This document shows positions 1-11,235 of a stretch of 64,000 nucleotides of DNA, piece by piece. Position 1 is the stretch's first letter, and the number at the start of each line of letters is the position of its first letter. The position numbers and the translations under genes were made by a program. Where the stretch lies: NCBI GenBank assembly GCA_949825065.1, contig OX463863.1:20980251-21044250 (forward strand). The letters run 5' to 3'. Below the pieces are notes generated by a model. It was not told where the DNA came from. It ran no database searches and saw nothing but the letters and a program-made list of their open reading frames with translations. The stretch comes from Odontocerum albicorne (taxonomy: Eukaryota; Arthropoda; Insecta; Trichoptera; Odontoceridae).

Positions 1-260
1 GACACACATAACGCCTGTATAAATACAAATACTAACCACCCTAATTCAATGAAAACCCAAACCCACCCTATCGGTAGGCAGTCCACCATGAGAAAAAATA
101 ATTATTCTAACATTGCAAGTACCTACCTTACATTTGCCGACTTCTTGACTTCGATTGGACGACTTTCATAATTAGAATACTCACGTCACGCAGTAGCTTC
201 TGCATTAATGTTGTGTATCATATTGACTTCACCATCACTGTCACTACACACGTCACTAGC
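1..260 (+). repeat. Repeat block P, upstream of zinc finger unit U1
   Basis: This block recurs in reverse orientation near 19540-19990, 44690-45165 and 51600-52090. Shared landmarks are a stretch reading toward 'cctatcggtaggcag' and another around 'gcagtagcttctgcatt'. In U1 and U4 it lies 5' of exon A in gene orientation, so it may contain the promoter or a non-coding first exon. It could equally be an unrelated repeat carried along by the duplications. No open frame is conserved among copies. Confidence 0.6.
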
Positions 261-398
261 AAAGAAAATGATCACATCAGGAAAGTTATCATTTACTAAT
301 ATTGGGCACTGAATATAGTTTTATGCTACCCTACGTCAAAGGGTTAAACATATTAAAAACTCAATGTAAAAATTATTACGAATGTTGCTAGGTTATAG

Positions 399-3300
399 AT
401 GGATCCTCAGCTACATAAAAGTGCAGATATAATGGTGAAAGAAGAAAAGGCAGAAGATGGAGATAATGCAGCAGTGTTCCCCCAGTATGATATCAGTGTA
501 CATGAGGCAGATATCAAACAGGAATGTGCACAAGATATCAGCGCAGATTCCGGACATGTTGATAATCCCACAAACCCTTGTAAGTAAACTTAATAAACTC
601 ATTGTGAAAATAAATATATGAGACAATCATTCAACTTTTTGTAGTTTGTTTTATCAAACACTGTTTATTCCACTTTTTGTAACAGTATAACCCTACCAGT
701 TTCAAGGCTTTCACCTCATCATCAGATATCACAAACATGACTGAATTGTATTTGAACTGGTACCGACGTGCGCGCTTCTAACGGTAAACATTCGGGCTGG
801 GTAGTGTGGGTGGAGGGAGGGAGGAGACAATCTCCGCAAATTCAAAGTCACATAAAGCCAGATTTTTGCACTAATTTTAATCTTCGGAAACTCTTATTTA
901 ACGGGAAAGGCTATAATGGAATGTTTAGCGACAGTAGTGTGTATAAACTTTTATGTGCTGACTGATAATTTTATATAGGAAAGGCAGGAAGATCTTTTGA
1001 AAAGAGATTTCGTGAACGCAAGTCTGCCTTAACGAATAAATATTTTCCATCGATGATGCCAAATTCTTACGTATCAGTAGTAACGGAAAAAAATTGGACA
1101 GATTAGAAGAGGCCCTGCATCAGGGTGAATATCTGGCAGGAACATATATCCCAAGAATCTCACCGCTGCTCGCCGAGATTGTCTCCTGCCTTCCTCCTCC
1201 CACAGTCCCCAACCCGAATGTTTACTGTTAGAACGGTGTATGTTGGTACTAGATCAAACAGAATTCAGTCTTGTTTGTGCTTCCCTATGATGAGGTGTGC
1301 ACCTTGAAACCGGTAGGGTTATACCATTACAAAAAGTGGAATAAACAGCATTTGATAAAACAAATTATAATGTCTTTAAAGCTCCACAATGTTAATGCTT
1401 TAACTATAAATAATACATTATAATAAGTAAAAAGTTGATTAATTACGGTATGTTGATGTTTTGTTATGTTGTATACCTCATTTTGATCAAATTCATTGAT
1501 TTTTTCCTGTCTCTAAATTGAATTCAATATCACTACACTAAAAGAATATAAAATATGAAACCTAATGCACAAATTTAATATGGTTCTTTGTATAAATTAC
1601 TGCCAAAAACAAAATGCGACACAGAGTTTTTATAAAATATGAGAAAACGACTTTTAAAAACTGACACGCCAACAGGCAAAACAAAGTGGCTGATACTTTA
1701 GAACACAATATGTAAATGACAATATCTTGATCCCAATTTACTATAACAAGTGACAGAAATATTCTTGATCTACTACAGAGATGGCAGTATCTGTACTGAT
1801 TGTTAAAAATTAGAACTATATGTCGAATTGGTAATATAAACTCAACATTATTAACGCTTACATAACCGTGCTGGCCTGTACGGTGCTGATTTATTATGTG
1901 GATGATTCTATCCTTGGTATTAAAATGGATACAAAATTAATCAATATCATATGAAGACCATAAAATATAAGGTATTTCTGCTGATGAGAACCAAACCCTC
2001 GGCCTTTTCTTCTGCCCCTAATTTGGAACTATTACATATTGAGTCACATAATAGTAGCTAAAAAGGCATGCCATATTAAGATAAGATAGCTGTATGAGTG
2101 CTGTGTTGCCCTTATTGTCAGTTGAGACTTATTAACAGAAAGTCAAAGAAAAGAGGTTTCAAGTTGTTCATAATATATTATCTATTTGTTTTATTACTTC
2201 AGAAGATTTGAACTTGTATGTTTTTTTCATAGATATTAAAGCCCGGCCATCTTATGATACATCCAATAAAGAAATAACCTCAGTAATGAGTTCACAAAGG
2301 CAATCCTATGATTTGGAAATTCGTTCAGATTTTTTCATAAAAGAAGAAAATGTATCAGAAGATACTGCGCCAGTATTCCCTGATTTTGCTATGGACATAC
2401 AGGAAGCGGATATAAAAAAGGAATGTGCTCGGGACAGTAACACAGAGACTGTTGATGTTTCTGACACGCATGCAGTAACGAGTGAGTATAATTATTTTAA
2501 TTAGAATCTGAATAAGTTTTCGTGTTTTCCTTAAATTCTTAACAAAAACTTTTTTCTTATTGAAATAGTATTCAAGTTAAGCCTTAGCGCAAATGTTACA
2601 GTTAAAATATTTTTATCTTAACTCTGTCAGTTTTTTTCTTAGTTAACAATTCAATACAAGTTAATTGTTGTATGAATCACAGAACTCTAATTTGATAAAT
2701 GCTTTATTACAAAAAGAACTAAGATCTACCTTTTCAACCCTATCAACAATATTTAGAAAATATTTAATTCAGAGATTTTTTCTTAATTTTCATATATTTT
2801 TAGATTCAGGTGATATGAGAAAAATTATTAAAAATAATCCATCTCAAGAGAATTCCTATCGTTGTGGGAATTGTTCACAGACATTCTCACGAAAAGATAA
2901 ATTAAAAGATCATGAAAGTTTTAATAATGGAGAGAAGGTTTACAGCTGTGGACAATGTGATAAGACATTCTTACAAAAAGGTCATTTAAAAACTCATGAA
3001 AGGATTCATAGTGGAGAGAAGCCTTACAAATGTGGACAATGTGATAAGGCATTCTCATATAAATGTTTATTAAAATCTCATGAAAAGATTCATAGTAGCG
3101 AAAAGCCTTACAGCTGTGAACAATGTGATAAAACATTCTCACAAAAACCTAAATTAAAATTACATGAAAGGATTCTTAGTGGAGCGAAGCCTTACAGTTG
3201 TGGACGATGTGATAAGACATTCTCACAAATATGTCATTTACAATCTCATGAAAATGTTCATAATGGAGGGAAGCACTACAGATGTGGTCAATGTGATAAG

Positions 3301-4257
3301 ACATTCTCTCAAAAACATAATTTGAAATCTCATGAAAGGAATCATAGTGGAGAGAAGCCTTACAGCTGTGGACAATGTGATAATACATTCTCACATAAAG
3401 GTTATTTAAAATCTCATGAAAGGAGTCATAGTGGAGAGAAGGCTTACAGCTGTGGACAGTGTGCTAAGACATTCTTACGAAAAGGTTGTTTGAAATCTCA
3501 TGAAAGGATTCATAGTGGAGAAAAGCCTTACAGCTGTGGACAATGTGATAAGACATTCTCACGAATAGGTCATTTAAAACGTCATGAAAGGAGTCATAGT
3601 GGAGAGAAGCCTTACAGCTGTGGACAGTGTGATAAGACATTCTCACAAAAAGGGGATTTAAAATCTCATGAAAGGATTCATAGTGGACAGAAGCCTTACG
3701 GCTGTGGACAATGTGATAAGACCTTCTCTCTAAAATGTAATTTGAAATCTCATGAGAGGATTCATAGTGGAGAAAAACTTTATAGCTGTGGACAATGTGA
3801 TAAGACATTTTTACGAAAAGATTGTTTGAATTATCATGAAAAGATTCATAGTGGAGAGAAGCCTTACAGTTGTGGACAATGTGATAAGACATTCTTACGA
3901 AAAGGTCATTTAAAAACTCATGAAAGTATTCATAGTGGAGAGAAGCCTTACAGGTGTGGACAATGTGATAAGACATTCTCACAAATAGGTAATTTAAAAT
4001 CTCATGAAAGGATTCATAGTGGAGAGAAGCCTTACAGTTGTGAACAATGTGATAAGACATTCTCACAAAAAAGTCATTTAAAATCTCATGAAAGGATTCA
4101 TAGTGGAGAGAAGCCTTACAGCTGTGGACAGTGTGATAAGACATTCATACAAAATGATAAATTAAAGTTGCATGAAAGGATTCATAGTGCAGAGAAGCCT
4201 TACAGCTGTGGACAATATGGTAAAGACATTATCACATATAGATCATTTAAATTTTGA
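399..4257 (+). CDS. C2H2 zinc finger protein, unit U1 (3 coding exons)
   Basis: I infer a spliced gene with coding parts 399-579, 2233-2481 and 2804-4257 (628 codons with stop). Exon A follows a 'ctag' acceptor at 388-391 and ends at donor GTAAGT. Exon B lies between 'catag' and GTGAGT. Exon C follows 'ttttag'. All junctions are phase 1 and the total is divisible by three. Exon A carries VKEE and IKQE, and exon B carries IKEE and IKKE, which fit the sumoylation consensus. Exon C holds 16 C2H2 fingers with HSGEKPY-type linkers. Fingers 1 and 4 have lost the last histidine. A 17th finger is destroyed by a one-base shift just before the stop. Known C2H2 arrays of this type bind DNA in the nucleus, so a sequence-specific regulator is likely; the target is unknown. 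A Penelope-like remnant sits in the first intron. The start is chosen because five paralogs share the same MDPQL or MNPQL start next to the acceptor. Confidence 0.75.
643..1420 (+). mobile_element. Penelope-like element fragment with GIY-YIG remnant, in U1 intron 1
   Basis: A decayed GIY-YIG endonuclease domain is readable around 880-1060 (SSVYKLLCAD, then FEKRFRE). The tail near 1288-1365 contains 'cttgaaaccggtagggttat' and 'gtggaataaacag'. The same tail appears inverted at about 645-740, so the fragment is bounded by inverted copies of its own end. GIY-YIG domains of this form are typical of Penelope-like retroelements. No reverse transcriptase is left. The insertion replaced the foldback hairpin found at this place in the introns of U2-U6. 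Confidence 0.6.
1421..2232 (+). other. U1 intron 1 sequence, no gene seen
   Basis: This intronic stretch is shared with U6 (57530-58320) and, inverted, with U5 (29115-29930). From about 1940 on it is also repeated at 4275-4600 in front of the second exon B. I see no open frame or element beyond this homology. Confidence 0.6.
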
Positions 4258-4619
4258 AACTTATAAAAAAATTGTCAATGTCATCTGAAGTACATAAAAT
4301 ATAAGGTGTTTCTGCTGATGATAACCAAACCTTCGGTCTTATTTTTCTTCTTTGCCAAACTTCTATCTTTTACAGATAATAACTGTACCATCGATTCTTG
4401 AGCATTCTGCCAAACTCAGTCACGTCATACTAGCTGCAAAGCCCTACCATATTAAGATAAGATAGCTCTATGAGTGCTGTGTTGGCTTTATTATCAGCTC
4501 AGACTTATTAACGGAGTTGAAGTCAAAGAAAATAGTTTCATTTTGTGTATAATATATAAGATATATCATCTATTTGTTTTATTGCTTCAGAAGATTTGAA
4601 TTTGTATGTTTTTTCCTAG

Positions 4620-6115
4620 ATTTTAAGGTCCAGTCACTTAATGATACATTCGATAAAGATATGATCTCAATTATGAGTTCACAAAAGCACTCACATGACT
4701 TGGTCTTTCAAATCGATTCAGATTTTCCCATAAAAGAAGAAAATATAGAAGACGATACTGCGCCAGTATTACCTGATTTTGCTATAGACATACATGAAGC
4801 GGATATAAAAAGGAATGTGCTCGGGACAGTAACACAGAGACTATTGATGTTTGTGACATGCATACAATAACGAGTGAGTATAAATATTTGAATAGTTTTC
4901 TGAATAAGTTTTCACGTATTTAATGAATTTTTAACAACATAATCTTTTCAATTTTGTTTGAAATAGGATTCAAGTTAAGCCTTAGCGCAAATAATAAAGT
5001 TGAAATGTTTTTATCTTAATCATGTAAACTTTTTTCGAAGTTTTTGATTTATACAACAATTCAATACAACTTAATTGTTGTATAAATCAAAGAACTCAAA
5101 TTTGAGAAATGCTTTATAATAATAAGAACTAAGATCTATCTTTTCAACCCTTCAATATTTAAAAAATATATAATTCAGAGATGTTTTCTTTATTTCCATA
5201 TAATTTTAGATTTAGGTGATATGAGCAACCAATATGGTGAAAAGAAAAACTGAAAATGGTTCTCATGGCTTTGAACATTGTGGAACAGTTCAAATTTAAA
5301 AACGCAATTTAAGAATTCATAGTGGAAAAAATCCTGGCAGCTTGAAAAAGTTATTTATACTAAAGTTGAGCTTTAAACATAATAATAATACTTGTGGAGA
5401 GAAGCCCTATGGTTGTGTCAATTGTTAAGTCATTCTCAATTTTTTTTTTTAATCTCACAAAAAGATTCATAGCGGAGAGAAGCCTTACAGCTGTGGACAA
5501 TGTGATGACATTCTCACCAAAAGATAAATTATAATCTCATGAAAGAATTTACAGTTGAGAGAAGCCCTGCAGCTGTAAACAGTGTGTGAAGACATTATCT
5601 GATAATGCTAATTTAATACGACATTTGAAGATTCATAGTGAAGAAGAAGCCCTACAAATGTATGAATTGTGCGAAAACATTACTTAATATGACATTCAAG
5701 TATTCATACTAGAAAGAACCCCTACAGCTGTGGAAATTGTGTTAAGAAATTCTTAAGAAAATATTATTTGAATTATATTAGAATTAATAGAGGAGAGAAG
5801 CTCTACAGCTGTGGGCAATGTGACAAGAATTTCAAAAAAAGCTAAATATATTATCGTGAAAGGATTCATGGTGGAGAGAAGACCTGCAACTGTGGATATT
5901 GTACAAGAAAATTTCGTGAAAGGATTCAAAATGGAAAAAAACTTGACAGCTGTGGACAGTGTGGAAAGCAGTCTCAAACAATAGAAGTTGAATAGACCAT
6001 TAGAGGATTCATAATAGATAAGAGCCCTTAAAGCTATGGAAATTGCGGAAAGACATTCTTAGAAAAAGGTTATTTAATATCTTATGCAAGGACTCATAGT
6101 GTCTAGAAACACTCA
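4620..6115 (+). pseudogene. Second exon B plus decayed zinc finger exon C (U1b)
   Basis: An exon B copy runs 4620-4873 behind a 'cctag' acceptor and in front of a GTGAGT donor. It has lost one A in the run at about 4805-4810, so the IKKE motif reads IKRN and the frame breaks. The exon C copy starts near 5211 with the usual 'gatatgag', hits a stop within a few codons, and contains many shifted and stopped finger remnants. It ends with the terminal sequence GKQSQTIEVE near 5965-5993. Exon A is absent. The segment is a tandem copy of the U1 region 1940-4257. Confidence 0.8.
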
Positions 6116-6119
6116 AACT

Positions 6120-7100
6120 CCATTGTAGAATTGCATTTTTAAATTAAAGATATCAAGAAATTCATTTTTTAAAAAAGCAGGAGCATAAAACTACATTTTT
6201 TATTTTGTCACTACTATTTTTCATAACTTTTGAAATCATTTTCAGGTGTTATATTTTTTAGTTGCACTATTTTCGTATGATTTTTTAAATTACTAGCCTG
6301 CCTTATGTTGCGCTATTCTGCATAGCGTCTGGATTAATATTATTTTTATTTATAATAAAACATTGTGAATTATGGGCAATATTTTACTATATAATCCTTA
6401 AACTTTGATACTTTTAAAGATTCATATCTAGAATGTGCTTTTTTCTGGTAATTTTGTAAGAAATTAAGGACAGAAAAAAATATTTCAAAAAAGCCACCGG
6501 AATGATTTATTAGGAATGTTCTTATAAATAACTTTTATTTTATTAAATGACTGAATTATGGTTCAGTGGCTTTGTCACTTATTGACTTGCGGGCGAATAG
6601 CCATGGTACAATGTTACAGTATTGTGGTTGACAGAGAGATCAGGTCTTCATTTCATCCAGCTTTCATATTTGTTGTATACTTGCTCCGTACATCTTGTTA
6701 TACCATGAACTGTTTGAGAAAATTTGATGAACTTTCAATAGACTAATTGTGATGTTAAACCTACACAATCCTTCTCGAAGCATTGAAGACTAGCAAAAAG
6801 ATGGATAATTTTATACATTCATCATGTTTATTTTTATCACACCTTGTATTTAGTAAATATTGATCTTTTCGGAAATAATTTCAAATTTTTATGTCATATT
6901 TAAATAAGGAAGTGCACCAAATACTTTTAAATTATGGTTTTTGGTATTTTAAGTATCTCAGGGATCTGTCATGTCATAAACCATCATTTAAACATAACAC
7001 TTATATTTTAATATTTGTTATCAGTGCAACTTTCTAATTTAACTTTTATTTACACTAATTAAATCTGGTACTGTTTGGGTAAAATTAATTATTTGTATTA
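6120..7100 (+). repeat. Downstream block shared by zinc finger units, with block R1
   Basis: This non-coding stretch follows the zinc finger remnant and is repeated at 18240-19330 (U2) and 43075-43930 (U3), with related pieces at 34140-34500 and 54960-55250. Sub-block R1 (6560-6680) is recognised by 'cttgcgggcgaatagccatg'. The short open frame in R1 is not consistently kept between copies, so I do not call a gene. Confidence 0.6.
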
Positions 7101-7109
7101 GCAATTTGC

Positions 7110-7480
7110 TAATGTTCCATCTATTAAGGCAATCTGTGCTAGAGAGCGAGAATTTGCATCTATGGTTTTTTCTATGGAGTGTAAACTGTCAGCGTGGCAT
7201 AATTTGACACAGCGCCTTCACCTGACACTCGTTTATTCATTCATATATAGTATAGGAGTTCACGGCCACTAAATTAGTTATTTCATGGTAAAATCAAGTT
7301 ATTTGATTCAAATTTGAACTTCACTTTTGATGAAAAATAATATTTTGATGCTATTTAAAAGATGTTTTCCTTATCATTATACTGTTTAATATATAAAAAA
7401 AAAATCTGAGTTGAAATCAAAAGTATACAACTACAGCGATAATTTAAAAAATAAAATTTAACATGGAGTGAAGCTTTATA
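7110..7480 (+). repeat. Partial R2/R3 repeat block
   Basis: It begins with 'ccatctattaaggcaatctg' and includes 'ggagttcacggcc'. It then jumps to a stretch that resembles 10870-10990 and 35990-36110, with the middle of the block missing. It is a truncated member of the family better seen at 10260-11040. Confidence 0.5.
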
Positions 7481-7639
7481 TATTATTATCCATTTTCACA
7501 AAAATGTCCAACACACTAAATCCAAACAGCTGTTAAAAGTAAAGGGTTTATATTATCGATAACCATTATAAATTGGGAGTAATATTTTTCAGCCTTCCTT
7601 CATATATCATAGAAGTCTATTTCATGGAACATTTGAAGT

Positions 7640-7930
7640 TTGGTTCCTTCTCAAAAAAGGCAGCATTCATTATGTTTTGTGCATCACATTTTGTTTCTTA
7701 AGTTAAGTAAAAATTTACCTCAAGATTGCTCTACTCATTTGGGAAACAAACAAAAAAGTTGCAGAAAGGGCAGCGTGCCAAACTTTCCTAACACAACATA
7801 TTTCCTTCGCCTCCTACATATCCATATATCTTCTCATACTGCTCATTCTGTTTTCTTACTCCTTACCTTTCTTAGAAAATTACATTCACTTGGTCCAACC
7901 TAACTTTTCTCAGTAATCCTCCACTCCAAC
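7640..7930 (-). mobile_element. Possible non-LTR retrotransposon 3' remnant
   Basis: On the minus strand a short stretch reads MDMEEAKEICCVRKVWHAA after allowing for shifts. It resembles the end-region phrase MDVEEAKDVCRDRKTWHS at about 20800-20860. This similarity within the window is the only evidence. The remnant has no functional frame. Confidence 0.35.
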
Positions 7931-7984
7931 TCTCACTAATTGCATTATAAATTTGTTAAGTCAGTTTATGTTTATCGTTGACAG

Positions 7985-10170
7985 ACGACTTTGTTTCGGA
8001 GGAATTGAGGTGAGATACAGGACTGATGTGGGACTACGTAATCTGCATAGACTATATGCCCAAACAAGAGTCGCTCACACATAAGACATCGATCAATAAG
8101 TCCCGGGACTAACCAACAGATGGCACCTCTGATAACATATCCATAAAATTCTCAGTTAGTACCAGCCTTAAGAAATTCCGTTTCAAACTTTCATGACTTT
8201 CTGACATTGTGTCATTGAGTTACAGTGGTTTTAGTGACGCTACTTTTGCTTTTTTTCAAAACAATGGAAAAAAAAACGAATTTCGTGTGTTGACAAAACA
8301 TTGCTTTTTAATTTGAAAAATATCGTTTAAACTCAGTGACGGCTTGAAAAGTGTTATCCGGGCTCTGCTCCGTCGAAAACAACCATTTGTCGGTGGAATG
8401 CTGATTTCAAACGCGGTCGTACAGACACAAATGTTGCTGAACGCTTTTGTCGTCCAAATGAGGCTGTTACACCAGAAAACATAAAAAAAAACCCTCAAAA
8501 TCGTGATGAAAAATCGCAAAGTAAAGTTGCGTGAGATAGCCGACATCCTGAAGATATCATTTGGTAGTGTTTACACTATTTTGCATGAACATTTGGTCAT
8601 GAAAAAGCTCTTTTCGAAATGGGTGCCGCGTTTGCTCACAATGAAACAGAAACAACAGCGCATCGATGATTCAGAGCGCTGTTTGGCACTGTTAACGCGA
8701 AATAAACAGAAGTTTTTGCGTAGATATGTGACAATGGATGAAATTTGGATTAACCACTATACTCCGGAATCAAATCGGAAGTCAGCTGAGTGGAGATCAG
8801 TCGGTGAAAATCGTACGAAGCGACCAAAAACTCAACAGTCGGTCGGGAAGGTTATGGCCTCCGTATTTTGGGATGCGCATGGTATAATATTCATCGACCA
8901 CCTTGAAAAGGGAAAAACCATCAATAGCGAATATTACATAGCATTATTGGAGCGTTTGAATGCAGAAATTGCAAAAAAACGGCCCCATATGATGAAAAAA
9001 AAAGTTCACTTTCATCAGGACAATGCATCGTGTCACAAGTCGATGGTAACGATGGCCAAATTGCATGAGTTAAACTTCGAATTGCTTCCGCACCCACCGT
9101 ATTCTCCAGATTTGCCCCCCAGCGACTATTGGCTGTTCGCAGACCTCAAAAAGATGCTCCAGGGAAAGAGATTTGGCTCCGATGAAGAAGTGATTGCCGA
9201 AACTAACGCCTATTTTGAAACCAAAGATAAATCGTTCTACACGGCTGGCATAGAAAAGTTAGGAAAGCGTTGGAATGAATGTATCGCTCTTGAAGGAGAC
9301 TATGTTGATGTAGAAAGAAGAATTTTGGCAAAGAAATGTTATTTTAGTAGTTAGGCCCGGGACTTATTGATGGATTTGTTACATCACGGAGCTGCAATAC
9401 GCGGATAATTGCGCATTCAGAGGAATACCTTCGAGAGATCACCAATGTTTATACAGAGGTGTATCAGATGTTTGGCCTGGAAATAAATGTAAAGAAAACT
9501 CAGGTGCTAACCTGTTCTGCAGGGAACGAGGTGATTCAATCACCCGGACATTCGAGTGAATGGTGTGCAACTGGAGAACGGACCTAACTTTACATGTCTG
9601 GGTAGCATCTTGGTTTCGAACTCTTCTCTTGATCGCATCAGTAGTGCGTCAGCGGCTATTGCTAAATTGAATGACAGAGTATTCTACAGCAGAGACATCT
9701 CCCAATCTACAAATATATAAGTCTACAAGACCTGTCCTCCACACACTTATCTATGGGTCTGAGATTTGGGTTCCCTATAGAAGGCGCATTCTAAGCCTTG
9801 AAATGTTTCACCAGCGTTTCCTTCACCGAATTTTTCGGATCCAATGGAGTGATCACGTCACCAATGTTTCAGTCCTGCAACGCTCTAACTGTAAACCTAT
9901 ATAAGATATGGTTGCAAAGGTAAAATTGCGGTGGACCGGGCATGTGATACGCATGGGCGATTACAGACTCCCAAAAGGCGTCTTGTACGCTAAGTGGTAG
10001 GCAAGCGAAGAGTTGTTGGGCAGAGGAAGCGCTATAAGGACAGTCTGCGAGAGTCGCATACTTTATATGGGGCGCCTGAGGACTGGGAGTGGAGCGGGTG
10101 GCTCAGGACCGTGAGGGGTGGAAAGCCGTATGCTCTCGGGTTATGGTGAATGTATATTTCTTGTCATGTG
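7985..10170 (+). mobile_element. Non-LTR retrotransposon fragment, split by a mariner
   Basis: Before the mariner the frame reads YRTDVGLRNLHRLYAQTRV. After it the frame continues ITELQYADNCAF, which contains the reverse transcriptase YADD-box region with N in place of the second D, then EEYLREITNVYTEVYQMFGL. Further on come a C-terminal stretch like RWTGHVIRMGDYRLPK and a GRGKRYKDSL region, all with many stops and shifts. This is the 3' half of a LINE-type reverse transcriptase protein, long dead. The mariner at 8084-9379 lies inside it. Confidence 0.7.
8084..9379 (+). mobile_element. Mariner transposon, near full length, frameshifted
   Basis: The ends carry inverted repeats with the common core 'atcaataagtcccggg' at about 8092-8107 and, inverted, at 9356-9371. 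TA dinucleotides flank at 8082-8083 and 9380-9381. The element is 1296 bp, a usual mariner size. The transposase frame 8503-9354 holds the D,D34D core: MDEIW, HQDNASCH and YSPDLPPSDYWLF. The N-terminal helix-turn-helix part is readable at about 8340-8490 (LEKCYPGSAPSKTTI) but in another frame, offset at an A-run near 8481-8489. The start at 8264 is followed by an early stop, so the element cannot make an intact transposase. It is inserted in a dead retrotransposon. Confidence 0.85.
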
Positions 10171-10259
10171 TAAAATAAATTTAAAAAAAATACCTAAAAT
10201 CTTGTACACTCTGATCTGAGAAAAAATGTTTATGCAAGCCAGATAATATTCAATTTATT

Positions 10260-11040
10260 AAGGCTATCCGTGCTGTGCTCGAGAACGAGAATTTCTGTGG
10301 CGTATACTCCGTCATATATAGTTCACGGCCATTATTCAAGAGGAAGAGAGTTTGTGTCTATGGTTTTTTTCTATGCAGTGTGTCTGTCAAATGTATTTGC
10401 ATAATTCGACACCGCACCATCACCTGGCTCTGTTGTATATTCATTATATATGGGAGTTTACTGCCATTACTCATGAAGTATCTGGCGTATACTCCATTCA
10501 TAGAAGGTCACGGTCATTATTTAAGAAGATATACTCCATCAGATATAGGAGTGCATGGCCATTATTCAGAAAGAAGTGAGTTATACCTGTCCTGTCAGTA
10601 AGGTATTGGTTATATCTGATTTATTCTTTCTATATTCTCGTTTCTTTTTTCCGTTTTTTCTAGTTGATAACGTTATGGAATTAGATGTTTATTCTGCCCG
10701 CTTCACGGTGATAGTATATCAGTGTGCGCTGCTTGATAAAGTGACATTTTATGTTTTCTAAAGGCATATTTTTACCTCAGCTAATTTTTTTGACATTTGA
10801 TCTGCTGGGGTATCGATCACCGTTCCATCAGTACAATAGAGGCTTTACAGTTATTCCAGGAACTATATTAGTTCTTTTATGCTAAAATCAAGTTTTTTGG
10901 TTCAATTTTGATTAACTTCACTTTTCATGAAAAATAACATTTTGATGCTATTTTTCTTATCATTATACTGTTTAATATTTAAATAATTAATTGTCTGAGT
11001 TCAGATCAAAACTATTCACCTGGAGCGATACTTCAAAATA
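10260..11040 (+). repeat. R2/R3 repeat block
   Basis: R2 is a run of diverged units of about 50 bp, each containing a 'tactcc' and 'aggagt' inverted pair and 'ggccattatt'. R3 follows, with 'cagtgtgcgctgcttgataa' and 'tgatctgctgggg'. The same order recurs at 34640-36110 (split by a LINE) and 44130-44560. It recurs inverted at 25400-25670, 31690-32330 and 53500-53985. I see no coding capacity. Confidence 0.65.
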
Positions 11041-11044
11041 AAAT

Positions 11045-11235
11045 AATGTCAATTCTACAAGGACGGCGTAACTTGTGTTTTTGATGTTTTAGCAATATTT
11101 TTAGATTCCAGAAGCTAGGAAAGGACTTCAACAACCCCAGATTACAAACATACATACCATAATGCCATTTGCCTGTCAGTATAGTCAGAGTGCCAGGTCT
11201 TCCTATCTCGTCACACATCCTTAGCCCCTTCTACA
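11045..11235 (-). mobile_element. LINE 3' remnant
   Basis: This matches, inverted, the stretch at 20800-21000 and, in the same orientation, 36180-36460. The shared landmark on this strand is 'gccaggtcttcctatctcg'. On the minus strand the related copies encode a retrotransposon C-terminal phrase (DRKTWHSDYTD). This copy is short and without function. Confidence 0.5.

Noticed and set aside
6558..6746. Short frame across R1 (also 18941-19288, 34190-34372, 43504-43782)
   Set aside because: Frame length and start differ between the four copies and stops fall at different places, so it looks like a repeated non-coding block.
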